Assembly (NCBI RefSeq): GCF_000235425.2 | Contig: NZ_KI912266.1 | Coordinates: forward strand, 6,864,035 to 6,928,034 | DNA from: Pseudofrankia saprophytica | GTDB lineage: Bacteria; Actinomycetota; Actinomycetes; Frankiales; Frankiaceae | Length of the DNA stretch: 64,000 nt | Direction: 5' to 3' | Part shown: piece after piece, positions 17,323 to 26,065 of the stretch | Layout: each line of letters opens with the position of its first letter | Position numbering within the stretch: the first letter of the stretch is position 1 | Made by a program: the position numbers and the translations under genes | The notes under the pieces: generated by a model | The model's input: the letters and a program-made list of their open reading frames with translations, nothing else | Databases searched by the model: none | What the model was told of the DNA's origin: nothing

Positions 17323-17336
17323 TAGAACAGGTTCCC
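17323..17336. promoter_or_regulatory. KstR-type operator, FadD19/SBP-amidohydrolase interval
   Basis: TAGAACAGGTTCCC fits the mycobacterial KstR core AACNNGTT with a perfect left arm. It lies between the divergent binding-protein gene (start 17068) and the amidohydrolase gene (start 17510), so it could control either side. Confidence 0.55.
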
Positions 17337-17509
17337 CTCCAGGCGAAAGCGAATCCGGCGAACTCCTGACCGATCGTCAGGGCACGGTCCACCCGGCAGC
17401 ACGCACCATCGGCCACCAGCCGGGGACGTCGTGCCAGCATCGGCCCGATGACCTGACGGGTCGTCAGATTCAGCGCTACTGTCGGGACGTCGCGTGGGAG
17501 GAGAGCGCA

Positions 17510-19321
17510 GTGCTCGAGATGGTCGTGCGGGGTGGGTTGCTCGTCGACGGCACCGGGGCGCCGGCACGCGCCGCCGACGTGGGCATACGAGACGGGCGGA
17601 TCGTCGAGGTCGGCGCGCCCGGCACCATCGGGACCACCGAGGCGCCGGCCGGCGGCACGACCGTCGACGCCACCGGTCTGGTCGTCTGCCCCGGGTTCAT
17701 CGACGTGCACACGCACTACGACGCCCAGCTGTGGTGGGACCCGTACGCGACACCATCGAGCCAGCACGGGGTGACGACGGTCCTCGGCGGCAACTGCGGC
17801 TTCACCCTGGCTCCCCTGCGCCCGCGCGGTGCTGGGCCAGCCGGGCCCAGGGGGGTGGACGGGCAGGGCGGGCCGGACGGGTCCGGCGGGCAGGACGAGG
17901 CCGACTACCTGCGCCGGATGATGGCGAGGGTCGAGGGCATGCCGCTGGAGGCGCTCGAGTCGGGTGTCGCATGGGGCTGGGAGTCCTTCGCCGAGTACCT
18001 GGACGGGCTGGACGGCCGGACCGCCGTCAACGCGGGCTTCCTGGTCGGGCACTGCGCGCTGCGCCGCTACGTGATGGGCCCGGCGGCGGTCGGCTCGGCG
18101 GCGGACGAGGAGGCGGTCGCCGCGATGACAGCCATCCTGCACGCCGCGCTCGAGGCGGGGGCGCTGGGCCTGTCCACCACCCTGTCCGGGTCCCACAGCG
18201 ACGGGGACGGTCAGCCGGTCGCCTCCCGCTGGGCGGACCGCGCCGAGCTCACGGCGCTCGCCAGCGCGGTGGGCGGCCACGAGGGGACGTTCTTAGAGGG
18301 CATCGTCCCCGGCTGCCTGAACATGTTCAGCGACGACGAGATCGAGCTGCTCGCCGGGCTGTCGGCGGCGGCCGGGCGGCCGCTGAACTGGAACGTGCTG
18401 ACCATCGACGCCGCCGCGCCCGAGCGGGTGCCGCGCCAGCTCGCCGCCTCGACCCGGGCTCGTGAGCTGGGCGGCCGGGTGATCGCGCTGACCATGCCGA
18501 CGCTGGTCCCGATGAACATGAGCCTGCGGACGTTCTGCGCCCTGCACCTCATCCCCGGCTGGGGCGATGTGCTGAGCCTGCCCATCCCCGAGCGGATCGC
18601 GGCCCTGCGCGGCGCGGACGTCCGGGAGCGGTTGCTCACCGCCGCGAACGCCCCGGAGGCCGGCGTCCTGCGGCGCCTGGCGAACTTCGGCCGCTACGTC
18701 ATCGGTGACACCTACTCCCCCGCGAACGAGGGCCTGTCCGGCCGGGTCGTCGACGACATCGCCGCCGAGCGCGGCCAGGACCCGTTCGCCACCCTGGTCG
18801 AGATCGCCGCCGCCGACGAGCTGCGCACCGTGCTCTGGCCGATGCCGACCGACAACAACCCCGAGTCCTGGGCGCTGCGCGCGGAGACCTGGGAGCACGA
18901 GGACGTGCTGCTCGGCGGCTCCGACGCGGGCGCCCACCTGGACCGGATGGCCGGCGCCCCCTACCCCACCCGTTTCCTCGCCGACTGCCTGCGCGGGCGC
19001 GGCCTGGTCAGCCTGGAACGGGCGGTGGCGATGATGACCGGCGAGCCCGCCGCGGCGTTCGGCCTGCGCGGCCGCGGCGTCGTCGCCGAGGGCAACGCCG
19101 CCGACCTCGTGATCTTCGACCCGACGACGGTCGACTCCGAGCCCGCGCGGCTCGTGCACGACCTGCCGGCCGGCTCCGCGAGGCTCACCGCGGGCTCCGT
19201 CGGCGTCAACGCGGTCTTCGTGAACGGCGTCCAGATCGTCGCCGGCGGCCAGCCGACCGGCGCCACCCCCGGAACCCTGCTGCGCTCCGGCCGCGACACC
19301 GTCACCGTGCCCACCCGCTGA
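17510..19321 (+). CDS. D-aminoacylase-type amidohydrolase
   Basis: A 603-residue metal-dependent hydrolase of the N-acyl-D-amino-acid deacylase branch of the amidohydrolase superfamily. The N-terminal beta-sandwich has VVRGGLLVDGTGAPARAADV. The metal motif HTH is in CPGFIDVHTHYDAQLWWDP, and GGNCGFTLAP, VGHCALRRYVMG and the C-terminal GGSDAGAHLDRM are typical of the family. A GGAGGAG site precedes the GTG. It would hydrolyse an amide or related bond in the cytoplasm; substrate unknown. Given the KstR-type site upstream, a role with sterol- or CoA-derived metabolites is conceivable, but a housekeeping D-aminoacylase is equally possible. Confidence 0.85.
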   Translation: MLEMVVRGGLLVDGTGAPARAADVGIRDGRIVEVGAPGTIGTTEAPAGGTTVDATGLVVCPGFIDVHTHYDAQLWWDPYATPSSQHGVTTVLGGNCGFTLAPLRPRGAGPAGPRGVDGQGGPDGSGGQDEADYLRRMMARVEGMPLEALESGVAWGWESFAEYLDGLDGRTAVNAGFLVGHCALRRYVMGPAAVGSAADEEAVAAMTAILHAALEAGALGLSTTLSGSHSDGDGQPVASRWADRAELTALASAVGGHEGTFLEGIVPGCLNMFSDDEIELLAGLSAAAGRPLNWNVLTIDAAAPERVPRQLAASTRARELGGRVIALTMPTLVPMNMSLRTFCALHLIPGWGDVLSLPIPERIAALRGADVRERLLTAANAPEAGVLRRLANFGRYVIGDTYSPANEGLSGRVVDDIAAERGQDPFATLVEIAAADELRTVLWPMPTDNNPESWALRAETWEHEDVLLGGSDAGAHLDRMAGAPYPTRFLADCLRGRGLVSLERAVAMMTGEPAAAFGLRGRGVVAEGNAADLVIFDPTTVDSEPARLVHDLPAGSARLTAGSVGVNAVFVNGVQIVAGGQPTGATPGTLLRSGRDTVTVPTR

Positions 19322-19693
19322 CCCAGCGGCCGAACGCGCCGAACGCGCCGAACGCGCCGGGCGCAGGGGCGCAGGGGGCTGATTCTGCTCAATAGCCCCA
19401 AGACGGGCGGGCGCCAGCGGAAGTCGCCGGGATTGGCCCGGCCCAGAAGGCCGGCGAGTCCGCCGGCAAAATGGGGCTAATAACGTCGATGTCGGATGCC
19501 GGCCGTTAGCCGTGGCGCTCGTCACACCCGCCGACGGGGCGTGGCGGGTGAGTGGACGGATTGCACAGGCCCGCGGCGGGCCGGTCACGCGGGCGAGGTA
19601 TTGCCACGCCGCGACGGCGACCGGATGCGCGGGGCGACGAATACCAGCTGGTTTCCCAGCCGAGCCGGGATTGTTTTTGGTTTCCCGTGCCAG
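19322..19693. other. Non-coding spacer before the left 678-bp inverted repeat
   Basis: No ORF here looks real. Just after the amidohydrolase stop the 9-mer CGAACGCGC recurs three times in a row, followed by GGCGCAGGGGCGCAGGG. The rest, up to the repeat boundary at 19694, shows no clear signal. Confidence 0.5.
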
Positions 19694-20371
19694 GTGGGGT
19701 GGGTCACGTTGTTGTTGGGGTTTGCCAGCCCGCCGGCTGGCTGTCATGGTGTTTGCAGTGCCCGATCGGGGCACACGCCGGGCGGGACGCCGTATCACTG
19801 CCCCCGCCACACACGGCGCACAGGCTTCGGACCCGATGGCAGGGACCGAAGACGGACCGTCGGACACCTTCAGCGTGTCCCGGCCAGCGCAGCATTTTCA
19901 CGGTCTCCGCCGAACCCTTTCCATCCGGTGGTGGCCTGCCGTGCGTGTCCGTCTTCGTAGGCGTGGGAAAGGACCAGAAGACTCTTGGCTCGTCGTGGCA
20001 TCTCCAACCGCGTCCGCGCGCTCGTCCTCGGCCCGGCCCTGGCCGCCGCCGTCGGCACCGGCATCGCCGTCACAGCGCCCGCCCACGCGGCCAGCCACCC
20101 TGCCTCGGCCCAGCGGTTCCTGTCCGCCGTGATCCCGTGCGAATCCGGCGGCAACCCCCGCGCGGTCAACTCCATCGGCGCCGGAGGCCTCTTCCAGTTC
20201 CTGCCCTCCACCTGGCACGGACTCGGCGGCTCAGGCCTCCCCCAGAACGCCTCCACCAGCGAACAGTGGGCCAAGGCCATGAAGCTCTACAACCAGCAGG
20301 GCACCAACCCCTGGTACGCCTCCAAGGCCTGCTGGGGCAAGCGAATCTGAGCTCCACCAGGCCTGGGCGAG
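19694..20371 (+). repeat. 678-bp inverted repeat, left copy
   Basis: The sequence is the reverse complement of 27350-28027, with no difference found on reading both copies side by side. The outer end begins GTGGGGTGGGTCACG and the inner end is GGCCTGGGCGAG. It carries the whole leader and coding sequence of an Rpf-like gene. The 6,978 bp between the copies hold four genes. Confidence 0.93.
19985..20350 (+). CDS. Rpf-like transglycosylase, secreted (copy 1)
   Basis: A 121-residue secreted protein. The signal peptide is about residues 1-35 (NRVRALVLGPALAAAVGTGIAV ending AHAA). The mature part is a compact transglycosylase-like/Rpf domain: FLSAVIPCESGGNPRAVNS with the catalytic Glu in CESGG, then GAGGLFQFLPSTWHGLGG and NPWYASKACWG. 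Rpf proteins cut peptidoglycan glycan strands and promote exit from dormancy. The TTG start has AAAGGA about 13 bases upstream; no ATG is available. A 290-nt structured leader precedes it within the repeat. An identical gene lies at 27371-27736 in opposite orientation, so both point toward the enclosed segment. Confidence 0.9.
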   Translation: MARRGISNRVRALVLGPALAAAVGTGIAVTAPAHAASHPASAQRFLSAVIPCESGGNPRAVNSIGAGGLFQFLPSTWHGLGGSGLPQNASTSEQWAKAMKLYNQQGTNPWYASKACWGKRI

Positions 20372-20410
20372 GCTGAATAGCCGCGCCAGCGGCACGCTGA
20401 ACACGCACAC

Positions 20411-20440
20411 GAGGCCCCGCGCCAGCCGGCGCGGGGCCTC
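20411..20440. terminator. Hairpin terminator after Rpf copy 1
   Basis: GAGGCCCCGCGCC and GGCGCGGGGCCTC form a 13-bp perfect stem with a 4-nt loop. It lies between the convergent Rpf gene (+) and patatin gene (-). A near-identical hairpin serves the other Rpf copy at 27251-27282, though it lies outside the inverted repeat. Confidence 0.8.
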
Positions 20441-20510
20441 GGCGTGTTCCAGTCCAGCTTCGGCCGTGTCAGGCGGCAGGCCCGGCTCACTTTTCGGGTA
20501 ACGACTGGCA

Positions 20511-22637
20511 TCAGACCTTCGGCGTCATGCGCATGACCGGAGGCGGGGTCGGGTCATCGCCCTGGATGAAACTCAGCGACGGAGCGGCGGCCCAGCCCTG
20601 GGCGAATCCGAGCAGAGCGAGCGTGCGGTCACGCGCCGAGACTCCCCAGGCATTGTTGTAGAGGCCCGCATCGCCGTCCCCGAACCGCTCACCCAAGGTC
20701 GCGAGCATCTCCTGGAACTCGGGCGTGAAAGCCTTCGACATCGCTGTCGATTCGGTGGTCCCCACCAGGTTCTTCTGCAGTTGGCGCATGAGCAGGGTGA
20801 AACGGGCGAAAAGGTGGTCCTCCCAGCTGAAGGTGCTCAGGAAATCCTCACCCACGGCCCCGCCACTCGCGGCCAGGTGCGCGATCTGGTCCGGCGACAT
20901 GGTGATGTGAATACCGCCCGTGCCGTCGGGCAGCTGGATGGAGCGGATCCGGTCCCGGAAGCCGGGCAGCTCGGCTTGCAGCGTGTCCCGCCAGTTCAGC
21001 GACGTGTCGAGAATCTGCAGCAGGAACCCGACGAGACTCCGGATCTGCGCGACCGTCCGCACCCGCTGGCCGGCGTTCGCGACGACCACCGCCGGGGCGA
21101 GCGTCACGGGCGCGGCGGCGGCCGTGGGAGCCTCGGCGGAGAGCGCCCCAGACGCGGCGGAGGGCACGGAGGACGCGGACGGGGTCGGCGGCGTTGACGA
21201 TGCGGGCGGCGCTGAGAACCCCGCGGGCACGTCCGCCGTCGGCGCGGCGCGGCGCGGCCGGCGGACCCGCTCACGCCTGCCCTTCTCGCCGCGCGGCGAC
21301 GGGACCAGGTCGATCCCGAAGGTCGGGCGGCTGGGCAGCCAGGCGTCGAAGAAGTGCACCGGGAAGTTGCTGGCGATCCCGCCGTCGGAGAACCAGTGCC
21401 GGATGGGCCCGGCGCCGCCGGACCCCTGTACCCACAGCGGAACAGCGCAGATCAACACGGGGAAGCTCAGACTCATCCGGGTGGCGACGATGACCGGCAG
21501 GTCCCGGGCCGGGAAGGTGCGCAGGTCGGTGGGCGCGCCCGGCACCGGAACCGTCGTCACCGGGGCGCTGACCCGCTCCAGATGCCTGAGCACCTCGAGC
21601 GGGAACAGGCGGGCGAACTCGGTCGGCGAGTAGAGGAACGCCTCGCCGACAAACGGCAGGTTCAGCGGACGAGCCGCGCTGACGTCCGTGGTCATCATCT
21701 CAAGGACGATCTTCTCGTTCGCCCGGCGCGGATGGCCAAGGTCGGCGAAGGTCAGCGGGGCGTCGCCGACGTCGTGGCCGGCACACGTCTGGATCTGCCG
21801 GTGCAGCCATTGCGTCAGCGCCTCCGGGCCGTCCTCCGCGGCCGGCATGCCGGAACAGGCACCGTAGAAGGCCGCGGGTAGGCCGCGCGCGGTCCACAGC
21901 ACCCTGGCCAGGATCGCTCCGACCAGGCCGAGCAGCGCGGTGACGACGACGCCCGGTACGAGCAGCGGCCAGCCATACCAGCGCTGATCGCCCAGCCTGC
22001 CGCCGAACCCATACAGGACACCGAGAAGGCCGCCGAATGCGATCCCGGCCGCCACCAGCATCGGCAGCCAGAAGTAACGCGCCGCCCACACCAGCGCGAC
22101 CCGGACGCGGCCTAGCCACGACCCGCCGACGCTCTGTAGGCCGAACACCAGGCAGAACAACCAGCTGGTCCCCCGACTCGGTTGGAAAAGACCCTCCAGC
22201 ACGCCCGGCCCGGCGATCTGCTCGCTCGCCGCCGTCAACGCACCGAACCCGCCGGGCCGGCCCGGATCGCGGCGCTGCTGGTATTCGCCGTACTGCGCGG
22301 CGGCGGTCAGTGCCGCCCCGATGGCGCCCGCCGACGCGCCGCCAATGCTGTGGAAGTCGTACCTGTTGTGCAGCTCGGCGACCGCCCGGGGATACACGAT
22401 CCCGCTGGTGATCCCACCTTTCATGATCAGATCACACTGCTCCCGCGAGCCGAGGGCGCCCGGGTTCGCACCAGAGCCCTGGCCCGAACCTGGGAGCGGA
22501 CTCGAATCAGGGCCTTGGCCCTGACCCTGGCCCGGGAGCGGGCTCGGACCAGGGCCAAGGCCTGGGCCCGAGCCGCCGTCGGGTGTTCCCCCGCCAGGGC
22601 TCGCTGGATCGTCCGCACGGGTGCTCGGTGCGCTCAT
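20511..22637 (-). CDS. Membrane-anchored patatin-like phospholipase
   Basis: A 708-residue lipid acyl hydrolase. The patatin nucleophile elbow GGASAGA (G-x-S-x-G) and the dyad motif FSDGGIASNFP (Asp in DGG) are both present. Between them lie membrane helices (WLPMLVAAGIAFGGLLGVLYG and LLVPGVVVTALLGLVGAIL), and after the dyad a Pro/Ser/Ala-rich linker. The catalytic domain is thus split by membrane segments, which is unusual. The ATG at 22637 is chosen because GGGGAGG lies six bases upstream; a frame open another 90 codons looks non-coding. A PG-rich low-complexity region precedes the domain. It would act on membrane phospholipids or sterol/acylglycerol esters at the inner membrane face. Confidence 0.88.
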   Translation of the reverse strand: MSAPSTRADDPASPGGGTPDGGSGPGLGPGPSPLPGQGQGQGPDSSPLPGSGQGSGANPGALGSREQCDLIMKGGITSGIVYPRAVAELHNRYDFHSIGGASAGAIGAALTAAAQYGEYQQRRDPGRPGGFGALTAASEQIAGPGVLEGLFQPSRGTSWLFCLVFGLQSVGGSWLGRVRVALVWAARYFWLPMLVAAGIAFGGLLGVLYGFGGRLGDQRWYGWPLLVPGVVVTALLGLVGAILARVLWTARGLPAAFYGACSGMPAAEDGPEALTQWLHRQIQTCAGHDVGDAPLTFADLGHPRRANEKIVLEMMTTDVSAARPLNLPFVGEAFLYSPTEFARLFPLEVLRHLERVSAPVTTVPVPGAPTDLRTFPARDLPVIVATRMSLSFPVLICAVPLWVQGSGGAGPIRHWFSDGGIASNFPVHFFDAWLPSRPTFGIDLVPSPRGEKGRRERVRRPRRAAPTADVPAGFSAPPASSTPPTPSASSVPSAASGALSAEAPTAAAAPVTLAPAVVVANAGQRVRTVAQIRSLVGFLLQILDTSLNWRDTLQAELPGFRDRIRSIQLPDGTGGIHITMSPDQIAHLAASGGAVGEDFLSTFSWEDHLFARFTLLMRQLQKNLVGTTESTAMSKAFTPEFQEMLATLGERFGDGDAGLYNNAWGVSARDRTLALLGFAQGWAAAPSLSFIQGDDPTPPPVMRMTPKV

Positions 22638-22826
22638 CGCGGCCTCCCCGACCGCCGGCAGGCCGCCTCCCGGCCCACGATCGACGATCACTACCCAAGC
22701 TAGCGTGCCGCCACCCACCGGTCTTCCGGGGCGTCGCACCGCGGCGGGCGCCCGTGGCGTCGGCTGTGGCACCTGAGCAAGCCCATGGGCTTCTTCATCC
22801 GACACGCTTTCACTGGCCGATGAGTG

Positions 22827-22872
22827 ACCGTGTCGGTTGAGCGTGTTCATAGACGTGCTGATCCGACACGGT
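22827..22872. promoter_or_regulatory. 10-bp inverted repeat (operator or hairpin) upstream of the patatin gene
   Basis: ACCGTGTCGG at 22827-22836 and CCGACACGGT at 22863-22872 are perfect inverted arms 26 bp apart. A third CCGACACG occurs at 22799-22806. They lie in the ~400-bp non-coding gap between the patatin start (22637) and the alcohol dehydrogenase end (23043), which otherwise shows no gene. Regulator unknown. Confidence 0.4.
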
Positions 22873-23042
22873 CTGGGTTGGCAGGGGCAGCGCGGTCGGG
22901 GGGACACCGCGGGCTGGCACGGACCGGGGCAGGCCAGGACACCGGGAACCCAGTTCGGCGCCGCTGCGGCCAGCTCAGCCGCACCCGCTCAACTACTCTC
23001 CGTACCCCTACTCGGTGGGTCCCGCGGCGCGGCGCCCGGACG

Positions 23043-24125
23043 CTATGAGGCGAGCGTGAGGACGCCGCGGGCCAGATCGCCGTGCTCCAGATCCTCGATC
23101 GCGCGGTGGAAGTCGGCGACGGGGTAGGTGCGGGTGACCAGCTCGTCCAGCAGCAGCCGGCCGCCCCGGTACAGGTCGACGTACTGGCGGATGTCGGCCT
23201 GTGGCCGCGACGAGCCGTACCGGCAGCCCATGATCGACTTGTCGAGGTAGAGGTCGAACGGCGAGAACGTCGACTGCGTGTCCGCCGGCGCCACCCCGAG
23301 CAGGACGGCCGTGCCGCCCCAGCCGAGCGAGCCGATCGCCGCCTGGATCAGCGCCGGGTGGCCGACGCACTCGAAGACGTAGTCGTAGCCGAGCGGCGCC
23401 GCATCCTCGACGGCGGCCTTCGCCGCGACCGCCGTGTCCTGGCCCGCGGGGTTGACGAAGTCGGTCGCGCCGAACAGCCGCGCGGCCTGCTCCTTCGCCG
23501 GGTTCACGTCCACCGCGACGATGCGCGCCGCGCCGGCGATCCGCGCGCCCTGGATCACGTTGAGCCCGATGCCGCCGACCCCGAGCACGGCGACCGTCGA
23601 CCCCGGTTCCACCTTCGCCCGCCGCAGCACGGCGCCGACGCCGGTGACCACCCCGCATCCGACCAGCGCCGCCGACGTCAGCGGCACATCGGCCGGGATC
23701 GGCACGCACTGGTTGGCCTTCACCACCACCTGCTCGGCGAAGCAGGAGATGTTGGCGAAGTTGTAGGCCGGTTCGCCGCGCCAGGTGAACGGCTGGGGCC
23801 GCAGGCCGAAGGTCGACCGGCACATCGTCGGCCGGCCGGCGTCGCAGTGCTCGCAGGCCCCGCAGTTGCCGAGCGTCGAGAGCACCACGTGGTCACCGGG
23901 TCGCACGTTGCCGACCGAGTCGCCGACCGCCTCGACGACCCCGGCGCCCTCGTGCCCGAGCACGACCGGCACCGGAAAGGGAATCGTTCCGTTGACCACC
24001 GACAGATCGCTGTGGCATAAGCCCGCCGCGGCGATGTTCACCAGCACCTCGCCGGGCCCCGGGCCGCGTACCGCCAGATCGTCGACCAGCTCGGCCTTCT
24101 GGCCGTCCCACACAACACCCCTCAT
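23043..24125 (-). CDS. Zn-dependent alcohol dehydrogenase (MDR superfamily)
   Basis: A 360-residue medium-chain dehydrogenase. Catalytic-zinc ligands are visible in GLCHSDLSVV and GHEGAGVV, the structural zinc site in CGACEHCDAGRPTMC, and the NAD-binding Rossmann motif in VLGVGGIGLNVIQGA. It resembles mycobacterial AdhD/AdhE-type class III-like enzymes. It would oxidise a primary alcohol to an aldehyde. The ATG at 24125 follows GGAGAGGGG. The aldehyde dehydrogenase gene directly upstream on the same strand suggests a two-step alcohol-to-acid conversion, for example of a sterol side chain. Confidence 0.92.
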   Translation of the reverse strand: MRGVVWDGQKAELVDDLAVRGPGPGEVLVNIAAAGLCHSDLSVVNGTIPFPVPVVLGHEGAGVVEAVGDSVGNVRPGDHVVLSTLGNCGACEHCDAGRPTMCRSTFGLRPQPFTWRGEPAYNFANISCFAEQVVVKANQCVPIPADVPLTSAALVGCGVVTGVGAVLRRAKVEPGSTVAVLGVGGIGLNVIQGARIAGAARIVAVDVNPAKEQAARLFGATDFVNPAGQDTAVAAKAAVEDAAPLGYDYVFECVGHPALIQAAIGSLGWGGTAVLLGVAPADTQSTFSPFDLYLDKSIMGCRYGSSRPQADIRQYVDLYRGGRLLLDELVTRTYPVADFHRAIEDLEHGDLARGVLTLAS

Positions 24126-24169
24126 CGTGCGCCCCTCTCCTGGAACTTGGATCAGCTGGTGAACGTGGT

Positions 24170-25630
24170 TCAGCCGGGCCAGACGACGCTCTGCAGCTCG
24201 CTGTAGGCGTGCAGCGCGAACACGCCGCAGTCGCGGCCGACGCCGCTGTGCTTGAAGCCGCCGAACGGCGTCTCGTGGTTGCGGGCGACGGTGTTGACGC
24301 CGACGTTGCCGGTGCGCAGCCGGGTGGCGACCCGGTAGGCGCGCGCGGTGTCCCGGGAGAAGACGTAGTCGTACAGGCCGAACGGCGTGCCGTTCGCGAT
24401 CGCGAGCGCCTCGTCCTCGTCGTCGAAGGGGAGCACGACGACCACCGGGCCGAAGAACTCCTCCTGGGCGACGGTCATGTCGGGCCGGACGCCGGTCAGC
24501 AGCGTCGGCTGCGCGTAGAAGCCGCGTTCCATCGCGGGACGCTCGCCGCCGACGGCGACGGTCGCGCCGGCGGCGACCCCATCGGCCACCAGTTCCTCGA
24601 CGCGGGTGCGCTGTGCGGCCGAGATCAGCGGACCGACGACGGTGGACGGCTCCATCGGGTCGCCCACCTTGCAGAACCCCGCGTAGGCGACCAGCTTCTC
24701 GACGAGCTGGTCGTGGACCGAGCGGTGGACGAGGGCCCTGGTCGGCGCGGTGCAGATCTGGCCGGAGTGGAAGGCCCAGGCGCTGCCGATGCCGGCGGCG
24801 GCCTTGTCGAGGTCGGCGTCCTCGAACACGATCGCGGCGCCCTTGCCACCGAGCTCCATGAGCTGGCGCTTGATGTCGCGGCCGGCGGCCTCGCCGATCC
24901 GGCGGCCGACGGCGGTGCTGCCGGTGAAGCTGACCATGTCGACGTTCGGGGAGGCGACGAGGGCGGCGCCGGTGTCGGGGGTCGAGCCGGTGACGACGTT
25001 GATGACGCCCGCGGGGACGCCGGCCTCGTGGGCGATCTCGGCGAACCGCAGCACCTGCAGCGGGTCCTGCGGAGCCGGCTTGATGACGACCGTGTTGCCC
25101 ATCGCCAGCGCCGGCGCGACCTTGCCGGCCATGTTCACCAGCGGGAAGTTGTACGGGGTGATGCAGGCGACGACGCCGACCGGCGCGCGGCGGGCCACCG
25201 CGCCGACCAGCCCGCCCGGGGCCAGCGGGGTCGCGTCGATGGCCTGCGGCGGGAGCGGCACGAGCGCCGACTCCAGGGCGTGGCGCGCGTAGCGCTGGAA
25301 CCGCTCGACCGCGACCGGGACCTGCATCGTGGACGCGACCCGCATGGTCGCGCCGGTCTCGGCCTGTACCAGCGGCACGAGGTCGTCGTTGTACTTGGTG
25401 AGCAGGTCGCCGATCCGGGCGAGCACCTCGGAGCGGTGCGCCTGGCTCGCCGACGCCCAGCCGTCGAAGGCGGCCCTGGCGGCGGCGGCCGCGTCCTCGG
25501 CCTGGGCGGCGCTCGCCTCGGGTGCCTCGCCGACTAACTGCTCGGTGGCCGGGTTGATGACGCCGTAATGGCCGCCGGCCGGTTCCACCCACTCGCCGCC
25601 CACGTAGATCCGGCTGCTCGGGACGCCCAT
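24170..25630 (-). CDS. NAD(P)-dependent aldehyde dehydrogenase
   Basis: A 486-residue ALDH-superfamily enzyme oxidising an aldehyde to an acid. Seen: the N-terminal fold, ITPYNFPL near the cofactor pocket, the catalytic-Glu motif MELGGKG, the nucleophile Cys in FHSGQICTAPTR and EEFFGPVVVVLPF. Length is normal. It is the first gene of an apparent two-gene operon with the alcohol dehydrogenase (gap 44 bp), transcribed away from the LLM oxidoreductase gene. The shared intergenic region contains the best KstR-type operator in the window, so a role in sterol side-chain oxidation is plausible. Confidence 0.93.
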   Translation of the reverse strand: MGVPSSRIYVGGEWVEPAGGHYGVINPATEQLVGEAPEASAAQAEDAAAAARAAFDGWASASQAHRSEVLARIGDLLTKYNDDLVPLVQAETGATMRVASTMQVPVAVERFQRYARHALESALVPLPPQAIDATPLAPGGLVGAVARRAPVGVVACITPYNFPLVNMAGKVAPALAMGNTVVIKPAPQDPLQVLRFAEIAHEAGVPAGVINVVTGSTPDTGAALVASPNVDMVSFTGSTAVGRRIGEAAGRDIKRQLMELGGKGAAIVFEDADLDKAAAGIGSAWAFHSGQICTAPTRALVHRSVHDQLVEKLVAYAGFCKVGDPMEPSTVVGPLISAAQRTRVEELVADGVAAGATVAVGGERPAMERGFYAQPTLLTGVRPDMTVAQEEFFGPVVVVLPFDDEDEALAIANGTPFGLYDYVFSRDTARAYRVATRLRTGNVGVNTVARNHETPFGGFKHSGVGRDCGVFALHAYSELQSVVWPG

Positions 25631-25835
25631 GGCGTGTCCCCCCTTGTGCTCGGGGTGAGCCGACGGCCGCGCGTGCTCGGCAAGCCTGGTCGCGCGGCGG
25701 GCGGCCCTTGGTCCTCATGCTCCTGACGGCCCGCTGCCTGGTGTCCCTTGGCCGGTACGCGTCCAGAGTTGCGGGCTGACGGTTTCTGACGGTACGTCAG
25801 GCCCGCTTGCGCGGCAGCCCGTCGCGGCTAGAGTG

Positions 25836-25849
25836 TAGAACAGGTTCTA
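25836..25849. promoter_or_regulatory. KstR-type operator (perfect arms), ALDH/LLM divergent promoter
   Basis: TAGAACAGGTTCTA: arms TAGAAC/GTTCTA are perfectly inverted and the sequence fits the KstR consensus TNNAACNNGTTNNA fully. It is 206 bp from the ALDH start (25630) and 217 bp from the LLM start (26066), so both may be under its control. Confidence 0.7.
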
Positions 25850-26065
25850 GTCTGAAGCCGACCGGTCGAAGCACGCGATCGGCGGAAGGCTGTTCGCGCG
25901 CGGAGCGCGCTCCCAGGCTCCCGCGTGATGTTGCTCCGGGGCCGAGCTCCGGACCCACGTCCAGGGGCTTCGCCCCCAAACCCCGATGGGCGGGGCGCGC
26001 GGACACCGCGCCGACGCCTGCCCACGCACCAGACACCAGACACCACGCGAAGGGTGGCCGCGCTC

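Noticed and set aside
19694-19984. Definite c-di-AMP riboswitch call
   Set aside because: Only the 3' motifs look alike; the core conserved elements are missing, so it is kept as a hypothesis in the findings and not as a feature.
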